Assembly (NCBI GenBank): GCA_028275005.1 | Contig: JAQCNN010000204.1 | Span: 1 to 5,217, forward strand | DNA length: 5,217 nt | Direction of reading: 5' to 3' | Origin: Salinirussus sp. | Lineage (GTDB): Archaea > Halobacteriota > Halobacteria > Halobacteriales > Haloarculaceae | Shown: positions 1 through 5,217 of the stretch, piece after piece | Layout of the letters: each line of letters begins with the position of its first letter | Numbering within the stretch: the first letter of the stretch is position 1 | The notes under the pieces: model-generated | Told to the model about the DNA's origin: nothing | Databases searched by the model: none | The model's input: the letters and a program-made list of their open reading frames with translations, nothing else | Position numbers and translations under genes: made by a program

Positions 1-458
1 TCGACGGGGTTCTGGGTCGCGATGACGAAGAAGGGGTCGGGGAGGTCGTGGGTCTCGCCGTCGACGGTCACCTGGCCTTCACCCATCGCCTCCAGCAGGG
101 CGGCCTGGGTCTTCGGGGGTGCGCGGTTGATCTCGTCGGCCAGGACGACGTTGGCGAACACGGGGCCAGGGGAGAACTCGAACTCGCCGGTGGCTTCGCT
201 GTAGACCGTCGAGCCCGTGATGTCCGCCGGCAGGAGGTCGGGTGTGAACTGGATCCGGCGAAAGGACAGGTCGAGGGTCCGGGCAAAGGAGCGGGCGGTC
301 AGTGTCTTGCCGGTGCCGGGGACATCCTCGAGCAGGACGTGCCCCCGGGCGAGGATACCAGTCAGCACGGTCTCGAGGAACCCGGTGTTCGCGATGACAG
401 TCCTGCCGACGGCGTCGAGCACCCGACGGCAGGCCGCTCCGGCGTCCTCGTGGTCCAT
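1..458 (-). CDS. MoxR-family AAA+ ATPase, 3' end beyond the window
   Basis: This is the N-terminal 152 residues of a MoxR-type AAA+ ATPase, read from ATG at 458 down to the left edge; the C-terminal lid domain and stop are outside. Visible motifs: Walker A (GHVLLEDVPGTGKT, residues 39-52, nucleotide-binding Lys51), a conserved block FTPDLLPADITGS (71-83), Walker B with the downstream MoxR signature (VVLADEINRAPPKTQAALLEAM, acidic pair Asp108-Glu109) and the sensor-1 strand FFVIATQNPVE (143 to the edge). No membrane segment is present, so it is cytoplasmic. Family knowledge: MoxR ATPases act as chaperones that mature or assemble protein complexes, often encoded beside a DUF58 protein with a von Willebrand A-like domain; that partner would lie to the left and is not visible. 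The start follows a TATA-like box by about 26 bases and a GGAG by 6. The family call is firm; the client is unknown. Confidence 0.95.
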   Translation of the reverse strand, partial: MDHEDAGAACRRVLDAVGRTVIANTGFLETVLTGILARGHVLLEDVPGTGKTLTARSFARTLDLSFRRIQFTPDLLPADITGSTVYSEATGEFEFSPGPVFANVVLADEINRAPPKTQAALLEAMGEGQVTVDGETHDLPDPFFVIATQNPV

Positions 459-480
459 ACCGGTCTCCGGACCTCCGCGG

Positions 481-487
481 TAAAAAG
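481..487 (-). promoter_or_regulatory. TATA-like box for the moxR gene
   Basis: On the minus strand this reads CTTTTTA, the only A/T run in an otherwise very GC-rich 137-base intergenic region. Its centre is 26 bases upstream of the moxR ATG, the distance at which archaeal TATA boxes sit from the transcription start, so the mRNA could begin at or within a few bases of the start codon (leaderless). A GGAG at 465-468 on the same strand, 6 bases before the ATG, would serve as a ribosome site only if transcription starts slightly further upstream. The function is inferred from composition and spacing. Confidence 0.55.
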
Positions 488-565
488 TCCTGTCCGCGGC
501 GGCGGCCTGGCGGGCCGAGTACGGCCGCCGAGTGGCTGTGCCCCGGGCCGGCCGAAACCGTCACT

Positions 566-575
566 GGCAATTGCC
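566..575. promoter_or_regulatory. Perfect 10-base palindrome at the transporter core promoter
   Basis: GGCAATTGCC is a perfect palindrome centred about 26 bases upstream of the GTG start of the transporter, where the TATA box of a leaderless transcript would be expected. Its AATT centre is the only A/T-rich patch near that start, so it is the best, though weak, core-promoter candidate. The symmetry would also suit a dimeric regulator that blocks TBP binding. A ten-base palindrome can occur by chance, so the operator role is speculative. Confidence 0.35.
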
Positions 576-595
576 CGGGTCACGGACCGACGAGC

Positions 596-1822
596 GTGGC
601 TACCGACCGCCGGGACCGCGCGCTGCTCGCCGGTGTCGTCTTTACCGTCCTGTTCGGGCAGGTGGCGCTGTACCCCGACATTCCGGCGCTCGTGAGCGCG
701 CTGGGCGGAACCCCGGCCTCCTGGGGCGGGAACGTCGACGCCGTCCTCAGCGCCGGCAAGTGGTTCCTGACCGCCGAGTTCCTCGGGTTCGTCCTCTTTG
801 CCGGGCTCTGGGGGGCCGCCAGTGACGCCGCCGGTCGGCGCCGCCGGTTTGTCGTCGCCGGCGCGGTGCTTGGCGCCGCGGGCTATCTCGCAGTCGCACT
901 CGTCCCCGTTCTCGGGTTGCCGTACGCGACGGTACTCGGCCTCCGATTCCTCCAGGGCGCGGCGACTATCGGCGCGTTCTCACTCGCCGTCACGACACTG
1001 ATGGACCTGCCCGGCGGCCACGGCCGCAATATGGGTGCCGCGGGGATCGCCATCGGCGCCGGCACCGCACTCGGCGCACCCGTCGGCGGCCAGCTGTACG
1101 GGATAGGCCCGTTCGTTCCGCTCTACGCCGCCGCCAGCCTGCTTCTGGTCGCCGCAGGCGTTGCCGGGCTGGTCGAGGACCGGGCGCCGGCGGGCGGCCG
1201 CGGTGGCGTCCGCGCTGCCGTCGGTGTCCTCCGGCGCCGACCACAGCTGGGCGTCCCCTTTGCCTTTGGCTTCGTCGACCGCCTGACAGCCGGATTTTTT
1301 GCCCTCGTAGGCACCGTGTACTTCCGGACAGAGCTCGGCCTCGACCCCGCAGGAACGGGGCTCCTGCTCGGGGCCTTCTTTGCCCCGTTTGCGCTGTTGC
1401 AGTACCCCTTCGGCCGGCTCTCGGACCGGGTGGGCCGGGTGGTCCCGGTCGCCGTTGGCTCACTGCTCTACGGTTTCGCCATCGTCTGTGTCTTTCTCGC
1501 GCCGTCGGTGCCGCTGACGGCCGCGACGATGGTCGTCGTGGGTGTGCTCGGCGCGCTAGTGGCGCCGGCGACGATGGCGCTGGTGACAGACATAGCCGGC
1601 GACACCCGCGGGGTCGCGATGGGTGGGTTCAACGTCTTCGGGAGTCTCGGGTTTCTCGCCGGCGTCGTCGGCGGGGCAACCGTCGCGGCGAGTGAGGGCT
1701 TTGGCGCGGCCTTTGTGGCCGTTGGCCTCGCCGAGGTCGCCATCGCCGTCCTCGCACTCCCGGCGTTGCTCCGGGTGACACCGGGGCGGGCGTCGGTCGG
1801 ACACGACGGCGAGGGCGCCTGA
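596..1822 (+). CDS. Major facilitator superfamily transporter, drug/H+ antiporter-like
   Basis: A 408-residue integral membrane protein with about twelve hydrophobic segments (roughly 10-30, 55-72, 85-102, 107-125, 147-168, 172-192, 218-240, 254-271, 281-301, 306-330, 338-362, 368-392) and a loop at 193-217 between the two six-helix halves. The loop after helix 2 carries MFS motif A (GAASDAAGRRRR, residues 73-84), repeated in the second half as GRLSDRVGR (273-281). Helix 4 has RFLQG (117-121), resembling motif B with its buried Arg, and helix 5 has GAPVGG (160-165), resembling the antiporter motif C (GPxxGG). Family knowledge links this combination to proton-driven efflux of small molecules; the substrate cannot be read from sequence. 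GTG is chosen as start because it gives a short cytoplasmic N-terminus before helix 1 and no ATG precedes it in frame. It is transcribed divergently from moxR and has no adjacent regulator gene in the window. Confidence 0.9.
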   Translation: MATDRRDRALLAGVVFTVLFGQVALYPDIPALVSALGGTPASWGGNVDAVLSAGKWFLTAEFLGFVLFAGLWGAASDAAGRRRRFVVAGAVLGAAGYLAVALVPVLGLPYATVLGLRFLQGAATIGAFSLAVTTLMDLPGGHGRNMGAAGIAIGAGTALGAPVGGQLYGIGPFVPLYAAASLLLVAAGVAGLVEDRAPAGGRGGVRAAVGVLRRRPQLGVPFAFGFVDRLTAGFFALVGTVYFRTELGLDPAGTGLLLGAFFAPFALLQYPFGRLSDRVGRVVPVAVGSLLYGFAIVCVFLAPSVPLTAATMVVVGVLGALVAPATMALVTDIAGDTRGVAMGGFNVFGSLGFLAGVVGGATVAASEGFGAAFVAVGLAEVAIAVLALPALLRVTPGRASVGHDGEGA

Positions 1823-1825
1823 GGA

Positions 1826-1858
1826 GCGGGGCCGAGCCGTCGACGGTCCCGACCCCGC
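1826..1858 (+). other. Imperfect hairpin just after the transporter stop codon
   Basis: GCGGGG at 1826-1831 can pair with CCCCGC at 1853-1858. Inside, after small mismatches, lies the self-complementary CCGTCGACGG (1837-1846). The structure begins 4 bases after the TGA. It could help end transcription or stabilise the mRNA 3' end, but no T-tract follows, and archaeal termination usually relies on oligo-T, so I do not call it a terminator. In DNA this rich in G and C such pairings arise easily by chance. Confidence 0.3.
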
Positions 1859-1955
1859 CGGGCGTGGCGGGCGAGAACAGCCGGCCTGGCCTCGGTAGGA
1901 GGGCCGCGTCTGTTACTGCACACCCGTCGGTGGGCCGGGCTCGGCGGGCAGCCGG

Positions 1956-1972
1956 GTGTCACCGGCCGACAC
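1956..1972. promoter_or_regulatory. Inverted repeat GTGTC-N7-GACAC upstream of the aminotransferase
   Basis: GTGTC (1956-1960) and GACAC (1968-1972) form a perfect 5-base inverted repeat with a 7-base spacer. It ends 3 bases before the TATA-like ATCAAAA, so it overlaps the place where the TFB recognition element would be. A dimeric regulator bound here would affect assembly of the initiation complex. The arms are short and no regulator gene is nearby, so this is a candidate operator only. An overlapping alternative pairing, GCCGG/CCGGC (1951-1955 with 1962-1966), also exists. Confidence 0.3.
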
Positions 1973-1975
1973 GGC

Positions 1976-1982
1976 ATCAAAA
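1976..1982 (+). promoter_or_regulatory. TATA-like box for the aminotransferase gene
   Basis: ATCAAAA is the clearest A/T run in the 207-base gap before the aminotransferase. With the usual archaeal spacing of about 26 bases, transcription would begin near 2005. That leaves a leader of about 25 bases, just enough to include the GAGGTG ribosome site at 2018. The rest of the gap (1823-2029) shows no coding signal. The function is inferred from composition and spacing. Confidence 0.45.
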
Positions 1983-2017
1983 CGCCCATGCCCCCCGGCT
2001 GCGAGAGTACGCTATAC

Positions 2018-2023
2018 GAGGTG
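2018..2023 (+). promoter_or_regulatory. Shine-Dalgarno site that sets the aminotransferase start
   Basis: GAGGTG is a six-base match to the complement of the archaeal 16S rRNA 3' tail and lies 6 bases before the GTG at 2030. It favours that GTG over the ATG at 1988 and over the GTG at 2021, which is itself part of the site. Confidence 0.6.
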
Positions 2024-2029
2024 GCTGCC

Positions 2030-3133
2030 GTGACGAAAAAACAGGAATACAGGGATAACTACCCCGAGAAGACGCTGTATCTCCCGGGTCCAACCGAGGT
2101 CCGCGAGGACGTTGTCGAGGCGATGGCCGAGCCGATGTTCGGCCACCGGATGGACCGGATGACCGACCTCTACACGACTATCGTCGAGGACACGAAGGAG
2201 TTTCTCGACACCGACCAGAACGTCATCGTGCTCACGGCCTCGGGCACGGAGTTCTGGGAGGCGACGACACTGAATCTCGTCGACGACCGGATGCTCGTCC
2301 CAACGAGCGGGGCGTTCAGCGAGCGCCAGGCAAACGTCGCCGAGCGGCTTGGCAAGAGCGTCGACCGGGTGGAGTACGAGTGGGGCCGGGCCGTCAAGCC
2401 CGCGGACATCCGCGACGCGCTCGAGGCCGGCGACTACGACGCCGTCGGGATGGTGATGAACGAGACCTCGACGGGCGTGCGCAACCCCGTCGAGGCGATT
2501 GGTGACCTGCTCGGTGACTACCCCGAGACCTACTTTATTGTCGACGCCATCTCCTGTCTCGGCGGCGACTACGTCGACATCGAGGGTCACAATATCGACT
2601 GCATCTTCACCTCGACACAGAAGGCCTTCGCGATGCCTCCGGGGCTCGCCGTGTGCACCGTCAGCGACGCCGCCTACGAGCGAGAACTCCAGAAGGAGTC
2701 GGCGTCGTGGTACGGTGGCTTCCAGCGGTGTCTGGACTACTACGACCGGAAGGGCCAGACCCACTCGACGCCCGCCACCCCGCTGATGCTCGCCTACCGC
2801 AAGCAGATGAAGTATATGCTCGAGGAGGGGCACCAACAGCGGGACCGGCGCCACCGGGAGATGGCCGAGTACACCCGCGGGTGGGCCCGTGACCACTTCG
2901 GCCTGTTCCCCGAGGACGGCTACGAGTCCCAGACGGTGACCTGTATCGAGAACACCCGTGGGATAGACGTTGCCGGGACCATCGAGACCGTCAGCGAGGA
3001 GTACGATATGGTCTTCTCGAGTGGCTACGGCGACATCTCCGAGGAGAGCTTCCGGGTCGGGCACATGGGCGAGCACACGGTCGACTCCGTCCGCGAACTC
3101 ACCGACGCCATCGAGGACGTCACCGGGCTGTGA
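2030..3133 (+). CDS. Class V PLP-dependent aminotransferase, alanine-glyoxylate/serine-pyruvate type
   Basis: A 367-residue cytoplasmic enzyme of the fold-type I, class V aminotransferase family, full length for the family. Motifs in order: N-terminal LYLPGPTEV (16-24) with GHR (38-40); SGT (71-73), expected to hold the PLP phosphate; Phe96 at the position that stacks on the PLP ring; NETSTGVRNP (144-153); FIVDAIS (169-175), with Asp172 facing the pyridine nitrogen; TSTQKAFAMPPGLA (194-207), with Lys198 as the Schiff-base lysine; THSTPATP (244-251); and FRVGHMG (341-347), with Arg342 matching the substrate-carboxylate Arg of alanine-glyoxylate aminotransferase. Roles are taken from that family. 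The likely reaction exchanges an amino group between Ala or Ser and glyoxylate or another 2-oxo acid, but the exact substrates are not determined. GTG 2030 is chosen for its Shine-Dalgarno site and because MTKKQEYRDNYPEKTLYLPG resembles the usual N-terminus; ATG 1988 would add 14 atypical residues. Phosphoserine aminotransferase is a less likely alternative. Confidence 0.9.
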   Translation: MTKKQEYRDNYPEKTLYLPGPTEVREDVVEAMAEPMFGHRMDRMTDLYTTIVEDTKEFLDTDQNVIVLTASGTEFWEATTLNLVDDRMLVPTSGAFSERQANVAERLGKSVDRVEYEWGRAVKPADIRDALEAGDYDAVGMVMNETSTGVRNPVEAIGDLLGDYPETYFIVDAISCLGGDYVDIEGHNIDCIFTSTQKAFAMPPGLAVCTVSDAAYERELQKESASWYGGFQRCLDYYDRKGQTHSTPATPLMLAYRKQMKYMLEEGHQQRDRRHREMAEYTRGWARDHFGLFPEDGYESQTVTCIENTRGIDVAGTIETVSEEYDMVFSSGYGDISEESFRVGHMGEHTVDSVRELTDAIEDVTGL

Positions 3134-3140
3134 GCGCCGG

Positions 3141-3153
3141 CGTCGTACCGACG
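3141..3153 (+). other. Small hairpin between aminotransferase and ligA
   Basis: CGTCG (3141-3145) and CGACG (3149-3153) are complementary around a TAC loop, 7 bases after the aminotransferase stop. A short T-containing stretch (GGTTCTAT) follows but also serves as the apparent ligA TATA box. The stem is only five pairs, so a terminator role is weakly supported. Confidence 0.2.
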
Positions 3154-3155
3154 GG

Positions 3156-3161
3156 TTCTAT
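3156..3161 (+). promoter_or_regulatory. TATA-like box for ligA
   Basis: TTCTAT lies in the 51-base gap between the aminotransferase stop and the ligase ATG, centred about 26 bases before that ATG. This is the spacing of a leaderless archaeal promoter. No convincing Shine-Dalgarno site precedes the ATG, which fits. It suggests ligA has its own promoter, although read-through from the upstream gene remains possible. The function is inferred from composition and spacing. Confidence 0.45.
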
Positions 3162-3184
3162 GTCCGGCCGCCGTTATCCTGCCC

Positions 3185-5217
3185 ATGAGCGAGGCCGCGG
3201 GCGAGGTGGAGCCCCCGGAGGGGAATCGGTACGTCGAGGCGCCGGACACCGACTTCGTGCCGACCGGCGAGCTGAGCGAACAGGAGGCCCGCGAGGAGGC
3301 CAAACAGCTCCGGGCGGCCGTCCGGTACCACGACCACCGTTACTACGTGCTCGCCGACCCCGCTATCGGCGACCGGACCTACGACGCGCTGTTTGCCCGT
3401 CTGCGGGAACTCGAGGCGGGTTTCGACCTCGACCGCGAGGGTAGCCCCACACAGCGGGTCGGCGGCGAGCCGGTCGACGAACTCGACACCGTCGAGCACG
3501 TCGCACCGATGCTGTCGGTCGACCAGGGCGGTGACGCGGCGGACGTCCGGGCGTTCGACGAGCGGGTCCGGGGGGACGTTGGCGGGGTCGACTACTTCTG
3601 TGAGCCAAAGTTCGACGGGCTCTCGGTCGAGGTGGTCTACGAGGACGGCGTCTACGAGCGCGCGGCCACCCGCGGGGACGGCGAGGTCGGTGACGACGTG
3701 ACCGCACAGGTCCGAACGGTTCCCTCGGTGCCCGAGCGGCTGCGCGGGGACTTCCCCGACCGGCTGGCCGTTCGCGGGGAGGTCTACATACCCCGTGAGG
3801 CCTTCCGGGAGTACAACCGCGAGCGTGTCGAGCGCGGCGAGGAGCCCTTTGCCAACCCCCGCAACGCCGCGGCCGGGACACTCCGACAGCTGGACCCGGC
3901 GGTCGTGGCCGAGCGGCCGCTCGCTGTCTTCTTCTTCTCGGTGCTGGCGTCGACGGCCGACTTCTCGACCAGTGCCGGGGTCTACGAGCGTCTGCCGTCG
4001 TGGGGCCTGCGCACGACCGACCGCGCGGAACTCGTCGAGGATATCGAGGGAGCCGTCGACTACCGCGACCGGCTGTTGGCCGCCCGCGACGAGCTGGACT
4101 ACGAGGTCGACGGCGTCGTTATCAAGGTCAACGACCGCGACGCCTGTGCCCGGCTGGGGACGACCTCGCGGGCCCCGCGGTGGGCCTTTGCCTACAAGTT
4201 TCCCGCCCGCGGCGGCGAGACGACGGTCCGGGAGGTGGTCGTCCAGGTCGGCCGGACCGGCCGGCTCACGCCCGTTGCGCTCCTGGACCCGGTTGCGGTC
4301 GGCGGCGTCCAGGTGTCGCGGGCCAGCCTCCACAACCCCGAGGAGGTCCGCCGGCTGGGTGTCGGTGTCGGCGACGACGTCCGCGTCGAGCGGGCTGGTG
4401 ACGTCATCCCCGAGGTGGTCGAGGTGCGCGACGGCGGCGACGACCACTTCGAGTTTCCCGGGACCTGCCCAGCCTGTGACTCGCCGGTCGAGCGCGAGGG
4501 GCCACTCGCCTTCTGTACCGGCGGGCTGGCCTGTCCCGCACAGCTCGAGCGGGCGGTGGAGTACTACGCCAGCCGGGAGGCACTGGACATCGAGGGACTG
4601 GGCGAGAAGGCGGTCGAACAGCTCGTGGCGGCGGGGCTGGTCGAGTCGCTGCCGGACCTGTACGAACTGTCCGTCGAGGCCCTCCAGGGGCTGGAGGGGT
4701 GGGGCGAGACCAGCGCCGAGAACCTCGTTCGGGAAATCCAGGCGACGACTGAGCCCGCGCTCGCGGACTTTCTGACGGCGCTTGGCATCCCCGAGGTGGG
4801 TGACACGACCGCGCGTGCGCTCGCGAGGGCCTTTGGCACCTTCGAGGGCGTCAGGGCGGCGACCACGGCCGAGTTACAGGAGGTCGAGGACATCGGCCCA
4901 ACGGTAGCCTCGGAGGTCCGGGACTTTTTCGACAGCGAACAGAATGCCGCGGTCATCGACGGGCTGTTGGAACACGTCGACCCACAGCCCGTCGACACGG
5001 GCGGCGGGGAGGCACTCGCCGGGGAGACGTTCGTGTTCACGGGTGCGCTGGAGCGGTTCACCAGGGGTGAAGCCCAGGAACTCGTCGAGCGCCACGGCGG
5101 GTCAGCGACGGGGAGTGTCTCGGGGAACACGGACTACCTCGTCGTCGGGGGGAACCCCGGCCGGACCAAGCGGGACGACGCCGAGGCTGAGGGTGTCCCG
5201 CAACTGGAGGAGGCGGC
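3185..5217 (+). CDS. ligA: NAD+-dependent DNA ligase LigA, last residues beyond the window
   Basis: This enzyme seals nicks in duplex DNA using NAD+, in replication and repair. The 677 residues visible cover nearly the whole protein. Domain order: acidic N-terminal extension (1-35); NMN-binding Ia domain with YHDHRYYVLADPAIGDRTYD (48-67); adenylation domain with the nucleotidyl-Lys motif KFDG (Lys142), ATRGDG (161-166), VRGE (196-199), EVDGVVIKV (307-315) and WAFAYKFP (333-340); OB fold beginning near QVGRTGRLTPVALLDPV; a four-cysteine zinc finger (Cys428, Cys431, Cys444, Cys450); helix-hairpin-helix region (about 451-600); and a BRCT domain from about 610, cut at the edge. All expected catalytic and zinc residues are present, so the enzyme should be active. 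The usual SD before the YD of domain Ia is GD here, a mild change. ATG 3185 has a TATA-like box 26 bases upstream. Archaea normally use ATP-dependent ligases; LigA in haloarchaea is a known bacterial-type acquisition. Composition matches the neighbours. Confidence 0.97.
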   Translation, partial: MSEAAGEVEPPEGNRYVEAPDTDFVPTGELSEQEAREEAKQLRAAVRYHDHRYYVLADPAIGDRTYDALFARLRELEAGFDLDREGSPTQRVGGEPVDELDTVEHVAPMLSVDQGGDAADVRAFDERVRGDVGGVDYFCEPKFDGLSVEVVYEDGVYERAATRGDGEVGDDVTAQVRTVPSVPERLRGDFPDRLAVRGEVYIPREAFREYNRERVERGEEPFANPRNAAAGTLRQLDPAVVAERPLAVFFFSVLASTADFSTSAGVYERLPSWGLRTTDRAELVEDIEGAVDYRDRLLAARDELDYEVDGVVIKVNDRDACARLGTTSRAPRWAFAYKFPARGGETTVREVVVQVGRTGRLTPVALLDPVAVGGVQVSRASLHNPEEVRRLGVGVGDDVRVERAGDVIPEVVEVRDGGDDHFEFPGTCPACDSPVEREGPLAFCTGGLACPAQLERAVEYYASREALDIEGLGEKAVEQLVAAGLVESLPDLYELSVEALQGLEGWGETSAENLVREIQATTEPALADFLTALGIPEVGDTTARALARAFGTFEGVRAATTAELQEVEDIGPTVASEVRDFFDSEQNAAVIDGLLEHVDPQPVDTGGGEALAGETFVFTGALERFTRGEAQELVERHGGSATGSVSGNTDYLVVGGNPGRTKRDDAEAEGVPQLEEA

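Noticed and set aside
48..695. A 215-codon plus-strand open frame across the moxR gene and the divergent promoter
   Set aside because: It runs antisense to the MoxR Walker A and B coding sequence and over the start of the transporter, and shows no domain.
1468..1989. A 173-codon minus-strand open frame over the transporter end and the following gap
   Set aside because: Most of it is antisense to the transmembrane C-terminal half of the transporter, its translation is Pro/Ala/Arg low complexity, and the gap portion shows no independent coding signal.
1988..2029. Start of the aminotransferase at ATG 1988
   Set aside because: No promoter or ribosome site suits it; the GAGGTG site points to GTG 2030, and the 14 extra residues do not look like the family N-terminus.
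1823..2029. A possible small gene or structured RNA in the gap before the aminotransferase
   Set aside because: No short frame has a ribosome site plus acidic composition, and the hairpins seen are short and expected at this GC content.
2012..3076. A 354-codon open frame antisense to the aminotransferase
   Set aside because: It lies entirely opposite a gene with clear family motifs. GC-rich haloarchaeal codon use (GAC, GAG, GTC, CTC) suppresses antisense stops, and its translation is a low-complexity Val/Leu/Asp/Gly mix with no recognisable domain.
3158..4447. A 429-codon open frame antisense to ligA
   Set aside because: It has the same antisense shadow pattern: full overlap with conserved LigA motifs and no domain in its own translation.
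3795..4775. A 326-codon plus-strand open frame overlapping ligA
   Set aside because: It is an out-of-frame reading of ligA, rich in Arg/Ser/Pro/Thr, unlike the acidic proteins of this genome.
1..5217. A novel multi-gene system, such as defence or biosynthesis, spanning the window
   Set aside because: The genes have separate apparent promoters, mixed orientation and well-known unrelated families; there are no mobile-element marks, repeats or unknown conserved genes to suggest a linked system.

Overview
The window reads as chromosomal DNA of a halophilic archaeon (class Halobacteria). It is strongly GC-rich. The soluble proteins are dense in Asp and Glu with few Lys, as expected for a salt-in cytoplasm. 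Two of the four genes start with GTG. AT-rich promoter-like boxes sit about 26 bases upstream of three start codons, which is the spacing of leaderless archaeal transcripts. No lineage below class can be named from the sequence alone.

Layout, left to right: (1) positions 1-458, minus strand, hold the N-terminal 152 residues of a MoxR-family AAA+ ATPase whose 3' part lies beyond the left edge. (2) A 137-base divergent intergenic region holds a TATA-like box for moxR and a 10-base perfect palindrome at the expected core-promoter position of the next gene. (3) 596-1822, plus strand, encodes a 408-residue major facilitator superfamily transporter with the sequence marks of a 12-helix drug/H+ antiporter. 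(4) A 207-base gap (1823-2029) has no gene; it holds a hairpin just after the transporter stop, an inverted repeat, a TATA-like box and a Shine-Dalgarno site. (5) 2030-3133, plus strand, encodes a class V PLP-dependent aminotransferase of the alanine-glyoxylate/serine-pyruvate type. (6) After a 51-base gap, 3185 to the right edge encodes an NAD+-dependent DNA ligase (LigA), complete except for the last residues of its BRCT domain.

The four genes do not form an obvious pathway. Each of the three plus-strand genes has its own plausible promoter, so they look like separate transcription units rather than an operon: a chaperone-like ATPase, an exporter, an amino-acid metabolic enzyme and a replication/repair ligase. 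I see no tRNA or rRNA gene, insertion sequence, CRISPR array, integrase, toxin-antitoxin pair or defence gene. The region looks like an ordinary haloarchaeal chromosome. The points worth a second look are modest: the bacterial-type ligase, two symmetric elements at promoters, a choice of start codon, and an aminotransferase whose substrate is unassigned.
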